Positions 13,770 to 24,052 of a stretch of 64,000 nucleotides of DNA are shown piece after piece. The notes beneath the pieces are model-generated. The model was not told where the DNA came from. It did no database searches and saw only the letters and a list, made by a program, of their open reading frames with translations. The stretch spans positions 248,001-312,000 of the forward strand of contig JAWWNJ010000132.1 in assembly GCA_037176885.1 (NCBI GenBank), written 5' to 3'. The stretch comes from Favolaschia claudopus (lineage: Eukaryota > Basidiomycota > Agaricomycetes > Agaricales > Mycenaceae). The number at the start of each line of letters is the position of its first letter. The first letter of the stretch is position 1. The translations under genes and the position numbers were made by a program.

Positions 13770-14410
13770 TCAGCATCTAATCATACATATGGTGAGTGGA
13801 GTACAGTAACAGATCGGGGAGCAAAACTGACCGAGATTGAGCCCCAAGCAATAAGCGAGCTTGGAAAGCTCGTCGCAGTATTTCCCCGTGCAGTGATGAT
13901 CGAGGGAGGTATTGTCGAAATCAATGATGACTGGACCTTTCGACGGAGAGAGGAGAACATTGCGTGGCTCGACATCGTTGTGCTGTACACCTGCCCGATG
14001 GATACGTATGAGGTGAGACATAAGAGCATGCCTGTCATGAACTCAGTTTAAGGCCGGTCGATACAGAAGACGACGAACCGATCGGCAGGGGTTAGGGTGT
14101 CAAAATCTTGCAACGGGGTACCACCATGACTGATAATGACTGATAATGAGGACGGAACTCCCATCATTCTCGTTCGAATACAACCCAAAAAGGATAGGAA
14201 TTGCAATTCCTTGCAACGAACGCAGGGCGTTGTAAACATCGAACTCGCGAGCAAGGCGCTCCAACGCAAAACGCCCATACGCAGCCTTCGCTACTGCACT
14301 GGCTTGGAACAGAAAGAATATCAGCCGGATAAAGGTGATACAAATTTCACCGTCATGACGATTCTGTTCGAGATATCCCTCGACCCACAAAGAAGCCCAT
14401 CGGAGAACAA
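13770..14410 (-). pseudogene. Protein-kinase-like gene, N-terminally truncated and frameshifted
   Basis: Minus-strand relic of a fungal kinase-like protein. Reading from about 14410 down: an exon with LWVEGYLEQN, a probable intron, then VAKAAYGR holding the likely VAxK lysine, an alpha-C-like ALERLAREF, LQGIAIP, and VLIISH of the hinge. After this a 10 bp tandem duplication (two copies of gactgataat, 14128-14147) throws the frame; without one copy it continues GGTPLQDFDTL. An intron follows, then HRAGVQHNDVEPRN with HND at the HRD position and the conserved Asn, and VIIDFD at the DFG position. The residues needed for catalysis are mostly present, but Gly of DFG is replaced by Asp as in many fungal kinase-like families. 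The glycine-rich N-lobe start is missing, because sequence above about 14430 belongs to the oppositely oriented neighbour. Confidence 0.7.
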
Positions 14411-14429
14411 TCACTTGGACAGTGGTGCC

Positions 14430-15669
14430 TCGTTCGAGAGCTTTGTTTTGGACGGGGAGTCGACCAGCAAGACTAGCGAATTTGCTGTCGGCGAGAAGGG
14501 GAAAGGGTTCATCCTTGCTACCCAGTTTCGGGTGGAGCATACCAACGCGGACGAGTTTGATCGTCTACCGCATGACGCGAAGCAGAAACACTTTCCCGTA
14601 CCCAAAGTTTCGTTTCGAGTTGGTTCCCAGATAGGACAATTGAAGTGGAGTCGATCGCGCAGACAGGGAGCCCAGTTCGCACTCAGTGTTCTGCTTGACG
14701 ACTTGACGACATATCCTACGGTGGAGGCATTTCTTGAGGCTAGGTATCATCAAGGTCAGTCTGAGTTTCATGTGTATGACGTTTCTCCACACATTCGCAG
14801 ATGTCGATGCATCGGAAGAAGGGGATCCCGAAGTATACGACGCCGGCATTGGGAATCAAGCCAAGCGCATTCAAGCCGCTAACCAGATCATCGAGAGAAA
14901 TGCCAAGGAGCGACGCAAGCACAGGCTGGACCAGCCAGACGGGACGGCAAATGTTCGCAACGACGAAGTCTGTATCACGGTCACAGATCTCAACGACATG
15001 TACACCCTGCGGCCCGAGTATCTCTTCTCCGCAACATTCGGAATCATTCCTCCTCTTCGCCAATGGCGCATTGCTGAAAAAGATGTAATTTTCTTTTTGG
15101 CGGCCGCCGGTGACCAACCCAGGTTCTACCACCGGGATCAATACATCCAGTACGGTGTTCGTCTGAACAAGATCAGCGTCAACTACCACGGTAACTTAAC
15201 CCTCAGTCCTGATCGCATGGGGGTCGTCATGGACCACAAATTGGACAGGTATAGAAGAGAACTCAGTCTCAATATGAATCTAGCATTCGCGACGCTACCA
15301 GACTTAGCAGTTGAACTAGCCGCTGATATCCTAACAGATGATCATTCCGATTCTTTCGCTGGTATGCTGGATCCAGCCGGCAATGCTGCAGCAGATAACT
15401 ATCGTGAGGCGTTCGAAGCAGCGATGCTTCGGGAGTTCAAACCCCTTTCCCAACCCATCTACCCGTACACGGAGGATGACAAGGATGTGGACCTTCTTCT
15501 TCAACTTGGCTTTCACGGTGTCCTTGTACCTCACTACGCTTTTCAAGTCATGCGTAAATCAGCGGCCTTTCTCCCTATCGCGGACTACGCCCGTGCTCTT
15601 CTGCTTCAGTCCCCGGAAATCGAATTTTACACGGGACTTGAGGAGTTACGGCGGCAGAGAACTGCGTAA
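14430..15669 (+). pseudogene. GHKL/HATPase-like protein, 5'-truncated
   Basis: C-terminal half of a large agaric family of unknown function that I recognise by motif order. Exon from about 14430 to 14755 contains SEFAVGEKGKGFILATQ, where GEKGKGF resembles the second glycine box of GHKL ATPases, then VSFRVGSQIG and DDLTTYPTVEAFL. An intron (gtcagt...attcgcag) ends at 14801, and the second exon runs open to the stop at 15669 with DEVCITV, PEYLFSATFGIIPP, RFYHRDQ, LNKISVNYHG and a C-terminal helical part. The first half of the protein, including the N-box (ExxxNA) and DxGxG box, is absent: immediately upstream lies the minus-strand kinase relic. No start codon can be assigned, so I treat it as a fragment even though its remaining frame is clean. 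Confidence 0.65.
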
Positions 15670-16302
15670 ATAGGTGGTTACCCCGTACGCCTCCGTTGCA
15701 TAGCTAGATTTGAATGTAGTCGTTGTATTGCAATTAGTAAACCAAAAAAAAAGACAAAGTTCTGACTAATATGTACTTACCTCTGTGAAAGCGAGAACAA
15801 ATGGGACATCAAAAGTCTGGAGACCTGATGCCCGAGGTGCGGCTGTCGACTCTGACTTCCCCTAATTCGTTCGTTCGTTCCATCTAATCTCCCACTTGAG
15901 TTAGTTTCTATTTACGGTCTGACTCTCATTCACTTAGCGTCGGATGCGAAACCATGTTTTGAGTGATCACTGTCAGGTAAAGTCAATCGAACGATTTCAG
16001 TCTCAGTTCTCTAGGCAAGTCTTCGTTTCTCTCGTTTTGCGTTCGTATCAACATTGACTTGAATGCACCTCATCCCTGGTCACCGCTCGTTCAGATCAGT
16101 GTTGAGTGATATCGTCGTTCGCTTCACGCGATACTGAGCTCGGAATCTAGCCCGAGTCTCGATTTCAACTAGGTTCGTCACCCTTATTCAGTTTGTATCC
16201 CGAGCCGTCGATTCAGACTGACTGGGAGAATACGCAAGAATAGGATGACCATTGGCACAGAGTGCATAGTTTGAACAGTTTACAAGATTGACGGATAACG
16301 CA
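15670..16302. other. Intergenic, nothing recognised
   Basis: AT-rich sequence between two converging genes, with an A9 tract at about 15745-15753 and many short direct repeats of gtt/cgttcg. No gene or RNA is seen. Confidence 0.5.
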
Positions 16303-18521
16303 CTACACAATTATCGGTGAACCTGTGCTCTCAGTGTGAGCCCGACCCGAAACGAAACGCAGGGGAACAACGGCCGCGCGACCGTGAAATTCGAAGAAAG
16401 TTTGCGTATAATATTTTGCCACCGCTTCTTCCAGCTCCGTGATTGCTTGGGGAGTTGAGTAAAAGGAAGGGCTCATACTCGAATCCAGTTCTTTAGGCCG
16501 GGGCGTATCGGTTCTCCAGCCGGACATCAACTTCGCAAGGGACAACAAGTTTGGAAGTCGTTCGAAAGGTGAGTCAGCTGCGAAGCCCGTCGCAGCCTCG
16601 CTCGCGTCGGGGATAAGCCCACCACTCGGGAAACACGCTAGGCATTCCTCGTGTCGATTTTCGGAGCAGGCAAGCTCGTCGAGAGCACAGAGGTCTGTGC
16701 GAAAATTCATCTCCGCCAACTCCCAAGTGATTTGTTTGGCCTCATCGACGGTTACAGCGATTTTCGTCTCCTGCTTGATCTCCAAGCCCATGCCAGGATC
16801 GATGCCACACGCTTTTAAGGCTGGGCCCAAGAGGCGATGGATCGAATCTGTCAGTTTTCGCGTAGTCCGTTTAGCTGCGCCCTGAGGCGACCAATTTCCT
16901 CGCAAGACCTGGCGCCATTCTGCAGGTGACAACGGATCCGGTGGTGCATCAACATCCCCGATCCGATATAGTAGCGCATCCCGTATATGTTGATAGGAGC
17001 GGAAATACAGGTCTCGTTGGGTGGAGTTGGCCAACAACGCCGATTCAGGAAATGCATACTGGTTCCGCGAAGGCGAGGTGTGATGAGACTGCTGAGATCT
17101 GTCAACAGCTGCCAGAGCGCTGGCCCAGGAGGGAATTGGGTCCGCCATGTATTCATGATCGAAGTGGCTATACTTGTCCCTTTCATCGGATTTGTTTTGC
17201 TCCCGCATATCTTCTTTCAGTCAGCATCATCTGGTGCATGAAGACGGGGCACCAAACTTACAGGGATGAAGGCGAAGTTTCGACTTGTTGTTGGTATGCT
17301 TGGCACGTGCCGATGGTCTCGAGGATTGGAATGACGGCTGTCATATATCAGGTTATTTTTCCCGTCCCAAAATTATAAAAAAAAAAAACCTCGGGATATA
17401 TGGTCTGACTAGGGAGACTAGACGGCTGTGGTTTGTAGGGATTTCGGTACCACGGCAATACCGTAGTTTGGGCATGAAGATTACCCACCCGTTCTTCAAC
17501 GGTCAAGCCTGTGGGAAGGACACAGAATCTATCCGCTCTTCCCAATTCTAGGAAGTCGCCCGGCTCGAGCAAGGCGACGACCCGTAGAATTTTGACGCCG
17601 TCCAATGTCACCGACGTCAAGGGACGAATAAGCCAGTATGGCAGGCGTGCGCGGTGATATCGCTGCGCGATGGCCGGATCCTTTGTGAAGACCCCGATTC
17701 TGTCTCCGACGTCAGGTCCGGGACAACCGCCGCGTCGATCTGATTCATGCATCCAGGGCCTAAACAATATCATGTAATCCAAAAAGCCAGATACTTCAAG
17801 ATAAGTTCGTTGAATGTTAGCGACATCGGATACCAGACGTTCATATGTTGCCGGGATACTGCGCAGTCGGTCCAGAGCGAGGTTCAAGCTGTCCACGAGA
17901 CGCTTCAAGATTGCGGTGGATTTTATATCGTCGGAGCTAGCGAATTCGAGGTACCGAGTACATAGTTTGAGAAGGGATCGCACCGCCTGCGTAATTTCCG
18001 TGATTTTGGTCTGGTCAAGCTTTCCCAGACCAAGTGTGAGTGTGCGGTCGCTGTTTGGTGAAACAAAGTCATCCGAGCTAGGACTCCACCACATGATGTC
18101 GCTGATACTGGCCGAGGTTTGGGGGCGCCGCGGGATAGACCCAAGATGACAGTAGACCTCGCTGTGAAGCTGGGGCCAGAGCGTGGGATCATCAGGGCCC
18201 CACCTCATATCACGGCGGAGACAGGGCCGGTCCAAATGAGATGGAGGACGCGGAACGTAGGTTGCGTTCGTGGTAATGAAGTGAAGTATGCCCTCGAGGC
18301 GAACGAAGGCAGCGACGTTCCCGTCGAAGGGGCCAAGAGATCCTATAAGGATGGTAGTTAGACTAGAATACTTATATGGCTTTCAGTGGGCGCTAAATTT
18401 ACGTGGAATATCCCGGAATTGAAGCAGATCGTAACCTTCGCATTCAGATGGCGCGTCAGCTGTACAAGAAACTCGTCGTGTGTTCTTTAGAGTGTTACGA
18501 TGTCATACCGATTTCTTTCAT
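16303..18521 (-). CDS. Agaric protein family of unknown function
   Basis: Spliced minus-strand gene of a multi-copy agaric family; function not known. A tiny first exon (18521-18509) joins 18459-18403 (SECEGYDLLQFRDIP) and a long exon from 18342 containing AAFVRLEGILHF, MRWGPDDPTLWP, SGFLDYMILFRPWM, DRIGVFTKDP and ARLPYWLIRP. A small Ser/Lys or Gln-rich exon around 17335-17262 leads to the last exon ending at 16303, with PSWASALAAVDRS, QYAFPESALL, DALLYRIGD and FFEFHGRAAVVPLRFV. Phases of the first three exons fit. The phase of the small middle exon does not fit both of its neighbours in the frame I prefer, so that junction is uncertain: either a splice variant (donor gtcaga near 17415) or a frameshift. 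No catalytic motif is visible. Confidence 0.6.
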
Positions 18522-18870
18522 GGTTTATCGCACCTCGTCTCGGCACGGTGTTGAATAGATGGAGTACTTATGCGGTATTTCGGCCCTCAGAGCAAAGTTG
18601 AGGGGGCCACTCACGAAGAGAGAGAGGATTCGAGCGGGTAGCTGCTTGAAAAGAAGAGAGAGAGTGTCACGGTGTGACTGCCGTTGCTCCACCGCAAAAC
18701 GAATTCGCGCTACCTTTAGGTTAGGGTTTTATGATGGTCCAGACCTGGTCTGGACTTCATTAATCATTCTCGACTCCGGCTGTCCGCGCCGCTCCGTTGC
18801 GTCATTGGTTTCCAGTGACAGTCACGTTGCAGCCCATTCTTTTTTCTTCCCTCTCTTGCTCTTCGCACTC

Positions 18871-19423
18871 ATGTCTCCCTCGCCGACTTTTTGTGATATC
18901 CCTCTCTCGGCGACCTACAATGCTGACTCTGAATCTTCTGTGGTCTCCTCGGACTGGGTGCGACGCTCTGGGCTCAACTGCTCTGAAACTCAAGCTTCTG
19001 GCATCTTGGCTCTACCTAGCGACAATTCGACTTGCAAAATGAAAGGGGAGCTCATCACCAAGGACTCTCTGCCCTTCAACCTCGTTCTGGGTCGTGACTG
19101 GCATCTTTTCTGCAGAGAATCAGATGCCCTCCCCGAAGCTCGCTTCGTGTTGACGTCTGGTATTCTTGAGTTCACGCCATCGAGTATGTATGTACAGCCC
19201 GATGCACAGCTTTTCGATCGTCCAAAATCACAATTCCATCGGCTCTACGTAAGCCTCTAAATCCGAAGACGAAAACACAGACAAACTTGAGCTCGTTGCA
19301 TCGAGTACTTTCAGCAAGACTTTCAGAGCACTACTCAGAACTGGAAGCCCGCCTCAAGTGTATCAAAGCATCGTCGGAGAGCTCAAAGCAAGATTCCTCC
19401 GCGGGCAGCAGCAAACTAAGTAA
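18871..19423 (+). CDS. Small protein with retropepsin-like motifs
   Basis: Two exons: 18871-19184 and about 19280-19423, the donor being gtatgt and the acceptor aacacag. The first exon reads NADSESSVVSSDWVRRSGL near residue 20 and LPFNLVLGRDW near residue 80. In Ty3/gypsy-type aspartic proteases the active-site block (DSGA followed by a hydrophobic Ser/Asp-Trp-Val stretch) and a C-terminal (I/V)LGxDW block occur in this order and at about this spacing. Here the Gly of DSG is replaced by Glu, so activity is doubtful. The second exon (FRALLRTGSPP, VGELKARFL) is helical and may continue through another donor at 19421. It could be a domesticated or degenerate protease domain of a retroelement; no reverse transcriptase or integrase is nearby. 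Inference from motifs only. Confidence 0.4.
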
Positions 19424-19429
19424 CCATCG

Positions 19430-22080
19430 TAACCATCCAGTGCGTCAAGTACAGTACTCAGAGAATCAGGGCTTGCCATCCTCATCCTGGTGTCTATCGG
19501 GCCTGGGAACTCGTGAACCGAATGCTGGGGTTTCATTATACCTCTATATCTGCCAGTGGTCTCTTTAGGTACTGGGCTATCAGCTTGACATTCAGAGGCG
19601 TCATCAAAGGTCATCAAATTTCGTGGCTCTTCGTAGGTTCCTAGTCATTCAATGCCCTCGATCTTCGCAGCTAGACACGGCTTTCAGAACTCATTGTCTC
19701 CTTTGTTATGCACAAACTCTTTAAAAATGCAGGATTGGACCAGATCAGGACAATTTCTGGCGACGACGCGCACGCGACACATGGCGCAGGTCGCTGTCAA
19801 CTGAGCCACTGAAAGTCTCCCCCGCGACTGCCTCACCTCAGCGGCTTTGCGCAATGCTCGTGCTGGTCGAGCAGGACCTGTACTGTATTGTCACACGCAA
19901 TCGCCGACGCCGCCTTCGCACTAAAACTCAAAGTCTTTACACTAACGAAGGTTCAGCATACTGTGCTGAGCCCTCGTGCGCGATCATAGCTGTACCCAAC
20001 CCAAACCAAACCCATTGTCACGGGAATCCTGTCCGCGTTCTCGACCTCTTATCCCCCGAAGGAGTGTCAGGAAAACCTGTGGATAAATCATTCCCAGATC
20101 CGGGGACACCGCAACGAAGAATGGTGGGTCTATCAACAACCCAAACTTCCGCGGCAATTGCTTCAAAGGCTGCCTTACCATATTAATCCCCACACAGGAC
20201 CGCAAAATTTATTCTTCACAGCCAATGACCAGTTCTCTTGGGAGATTTGGCCTGCCCTCGGGCATCTTCAAGCGCTCGCAAATCGAAAACCAGATTCAGA
20301 GCGAGTATCTTCCGCGTCTATTTGTCCTTGGTTGCCTGTCTTGTGTTGTCTCACAGACTCCAGCTCCCTCTCTTCAAGTTGTCGTTGTCGCCACCGTTCT
20401 CTGGCTTTGCTCCCCTTCCCCTCTCCTTGCCGATTGAAATCGACTTGCGCCGTGCATCCTTTGGGCCCCTTTGCATCACCATGATTTTGCTACGACTCAT
20501 TTCACTTAGTTGAGCACGCTGAGTCGCGATGCACAGTTCTGATTTTGTAGTCTCTCGCCACACCATCATTCTCACCAAACTTTTTGTAAATTGTCAAAAC
20601 TTAGATAATGTCTGCCAAAAAACCGACAACAATGTGAGCGCAACAGAACTGACCATTCCATTTGTAAATCTGTCCAGTATCAATCCTTCCAGCAAGCAAG
20701 GTGCCTTCCGACGTAGTCGGAGCTTCCTAGTTGCTCATAGCTTGCAGTAAGAATTGCCGTATTTGGGTCTTGGGAGGTGATGGGATTCGGATTTTGCCGA
20801 TCAACATTTGACTTGCCGCCATTCTCTCATGGGATTCGCACGAAATCTATCTTCAAGTCTAGAAACGGAAAATGTGAGTCTATAATAATACTTAAGAGCA
20901 CACTCCGGTTTCACCCCCGCAGTAAGTTGCCAATCTTGTTGCCAATCACCTTGGTCTCTCCAGGCCATCCATCCTCATTCGAAACTGGACTGCGCTCAAG
21001 ACCTTCAACGCTAGCGCCAGTGAGTCTCTACCGGCCGACCTTTACCTTGAACCCCTTCTCAATCTTCCAGAAATCCTTAAGAAATCCTTTGAGTGGCGGG
21101 CCGCCCTCACCAAAAATGTAAAAGCCTCCCGAGCCCTGCCCAAGGACCTTGGAATAGGCTCCAGGGTTCGGATGTAAGCTCCATACACGGACACCCTCGC
21201 AATAGCCACGTAGGGGTCTTATCGAAATTTCCAGGCCTCGGAAGGTACCCCAGCCTGGAGTACCCTTACGAGACCTTGGACGCACTTCCAAGGCCTGGGC
21301 TTTACTTGTGCTGTCTTGCTTCCTCTTTCCACTTCTCGAATCGACGCAATTTGATCAAAGACAACAAATGTTCATTTCTACGCACGATACAGGACGAAAT
21401 ACAGCAGCAATACACGGTTGAACTACAGAGAGCAAGGAGGGCGATATACTGTCAACAGCAGGTCAGACTCGTAGCACGAAACAAAAAATCAGTAGACTCA
21501 CCGATAACGATTAACAAGGATTTACGCGATTAGGAAGACCTTGGTTAGATACACTGTGCTGAGTCGGCGGAATATAACTCACTTGTCGTTCTAATGATGG
21601 ATGGATGACTGGGCAGCTAGGCGAGAGAGAATCAGCATGATGACAGTGTCTAGAAATTGAAGGCCCGTACCAAATCTACGTGGCGATATACAGGAGTTTC
21701 GATTGGTTGAGGCAATACTGTGGACGACAATCAATCAAAGGGAATGTCATGTACAAAGGTTGAACATACCAGTGATGCAGCGGTTACATATCCTAGATCA
21801 GAGACTGCTTCAACATTCGGGAGGGTGAGGAGAATAGAACATACCAGAGGAAAAGACTTTAAGAAATACGTCGATCGTTCTGAAGAAAATGAGCCAAGTA
21901 CAGCTGCGCAAATAGAAACTGTGCTTACTGTCATTTCAGTTACAAGCAGGCTGTAAAGCTCATCAGAAAGTCTCTTCCATTGTAGCGAAGGAAACGGTCA
22001 GAATTATCAGCGCTGGGGCGAATGATCAGATACTTCAAAGAGACTGAAACGGATCGTACTGAGCAAAAGAATGTGTTGGT
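19430..22080. other. Intergenic, no gene supported
   Basis: Short frames only. A few exon-like fragments on the plus strand at 20220-20520 do not link into a splice chain. The only structured item is the hairpin at 21231-21298. Confidence 0.4.
21231..21298. repeat. Imperfect nested inverted repeat
   Basis: CCAGGCCTCGGAAG at 21231-21244 pairs with CTTCCAAGGCCTGG at 21285-21298 with one mismatch, and inside it GGTACC...GGAGTACC forms a second arm. A stem-loop of about 68 nt is possible. Function unknown. Confidence 0.5.
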
Positions 22081-22086
22081 AATGAG

Positions 22087-23725
22087 CTACGAGCCGATGG
22101 CGGCTGCGGCGCGACGCCGACGTTGTGCTAGAACATCGTCTTCATCGTCGGAGTCCTTGTCTTGTTCAGCATCCGAGTCAAAGTCCACGTTTTGCAACAT
22201 CTGACTGAAAATCAAGATAAGCTCGGCAAAGGCAGAGATATATACATACCTTTGATACCATTCCAAGACGTCAATGACCCACGGATGTTCGAGCTCCGCA
22301 CTGGCAGTGAAAAGCTTCAAAATAGAATTGAATAATCTTTTGAAGCTATACTTCCCATCGCGTGGTGTCCACTCGCTCGTTCCGAGAGTCGTGCGTGCCT
22401 AGGATTCGTTAGCAAAAGAAGAAAGAAAGGAATACTATTACCTGAACGACTCGGACAGCGTAACAAATCATTGCGGGAGGCACCTTTTTTGACGTTATGG
22501 AGTGACGCGTTGCAAGTTTTCGAGATCTTCTCGGCACCGGAGAGAGCGGCGCTAGGCCCGAGCCAGATGTGGCGAAGGAACTGTTGAGAAGCGAGCAACA
22601 AGTAGAGATATCATAGGTGAGACTCACCCGAAGAACTGCGTCGCTGCGAAGTAGACCTGCATCGAGATTGTTGGGGTCGAATTTGCCGTCTTCGTAGAGG
22701 AATGAGGGATACGGCTTGTATTCGAGCTGATATTTGCCAGTCAGCCACGATCTTCTGCAATAGTCTGCCGATCGCAGTCAGCCGAGAAGGCTGTGAGAGA
22801 TGATAGACAAGACACTCACGCATCCGGGGGGGGGAACGGCTTGATGATATGGAACGATTGGAAGGAACGTACTCGACATCAGGCGCGGGGGAGTAACACA
22901 AGGGTGGAAGTTTGAGGCGATCTTTATAGCCGACGATATAGTAGCGGTGTATGGGGTGCGCGAGACCCCGATCAGACTTGAGCTCCTGCTCCGGCACCGG
23001 CGGAGACAGAACCTGTTCGAGGGGTTTGGTAGGAAATATGAAAGCTTGTGCTTGATGCCATTAGTGTCGGTAGTGCGGGCGCTTGTTGCTGCCTCTCGCA
23101 TCTGCGACCATTGAGCAGAAGACCACTTCATCAACAAGAACGAAAACGCACCGTAATTATCAGCCGATCCCACTGTTCAGCCTTGTCCGTGATCTCAATA
23201 CAGAACTGCTTTACTACCAGCAGAAGTTCGGGAGCAACCGCGAAGAGTTTGTCGAATGCTCCGATGAGCTCTTCGTCTCTGGAGTCGAAGCTGCCCCGGG
23301 CGGGTGAGCGGAGCGCGTACAATCGTAGCGAAAGAGCATACTCTTTGCTAAGAGCGAAACAGTTGGCGTCCGGAGGTGGCCCCCATTGACATTCGGCGCC
23401 GTGCGTCATAACGAGCCCTATGTCGAGAAACGGGTGGACGCCGCGAGGAGAGTGTTTTGAAGCCGATATGAGCCTTTCGAATGCAGACATAGATTGACTT
23501 GGTCGAATGAGAACTAAGCTCAAGTATGGAATTCACGACATACTATTGTGTCCGCTTCCGTTTCTTAGCGGCATTGCTGGACGCGGCGATACCCTTCACA
23601 ATCTCATCGTATGCGCGCTTCAAGTTGACGTCCGGAGGGAGGGAGGCGGCGGCAGAGGCGTTAGAAGTAGCCGCGGTAGAAGCGGGAGGAGCGGAGGAGG
23701 GGTCTTGAGGAGGCTGGTCGGGCAT
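22087..23725 (-). CDS. Agaric family protein, unknown function, with homopolymer frameshifts
   Basis: Spliced minus-strand gene starting at ATG 23725. Exon 1 (23725-23544) is Ala/Ser/Pro-rich and ends in AAKKRKRTQ, a likely nuclear signal. Exon 2 (23497-23152) contains AFERLISASKHSPRGVHPFL, EYALSLRLYALR and LLLVVKQFCIE. Next come a short exon (GIKHKLSYFLPNP), a block with KSDRGLAHP, then PSFLYEDGKFDP, FLRHIWLGPSAAL, ICYAVRVVQ and LEHPWVIDVLEWYQR, and an acidic tail ending DVLAQRRRRAAAAIGS at 22087. I know the family as a multi-copy agaric protein of unknown role, often beside transposons. Two joins fail by one base at homopolymers: G4 at 23021-23024 (one base too few) and T6 at 22485-22490 (one too many, between SLHNV and KKVPP). 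The middle around 22860-22740 is poorly resolved. Confidence 0.55.
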
Positions 23726-24052
23726 GGTGATGGGAGGAGACAAGGAGCGCGTCGACGGATCGGAGGATTTTGTAGAAGTGTGATGGTCACACTCACGTGC
23801 ACTGTGACTTTCGCGTGCTTGCCGCAATTCCTTTTTTCTCTGGTCGGTATGCCATCGGATACGCCTGGAACAATGAGAATACATTACTTTGAGCACATAT
23901 TCAGACTTGTGGGGTAAATTCTCTGGCAATACTACCTGAATTCTCGAACCAAAACATGTTTAAAGCATTTAACGTGGAATATGAGGGCTTGGCATTTGAA
24001 GGAAGAAACAGACTGTGAATTCAGTTCATCAACCGCTTCAATTCCCAACGTA

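Noticed and set aside
14136..14429. Plus-strand frame continuous with the GHKL-like exon
   Set aside because: Before about 14430 this frame is antisense to the kinase-like exon and shows no family motif, so I start the GHKL fragment later.
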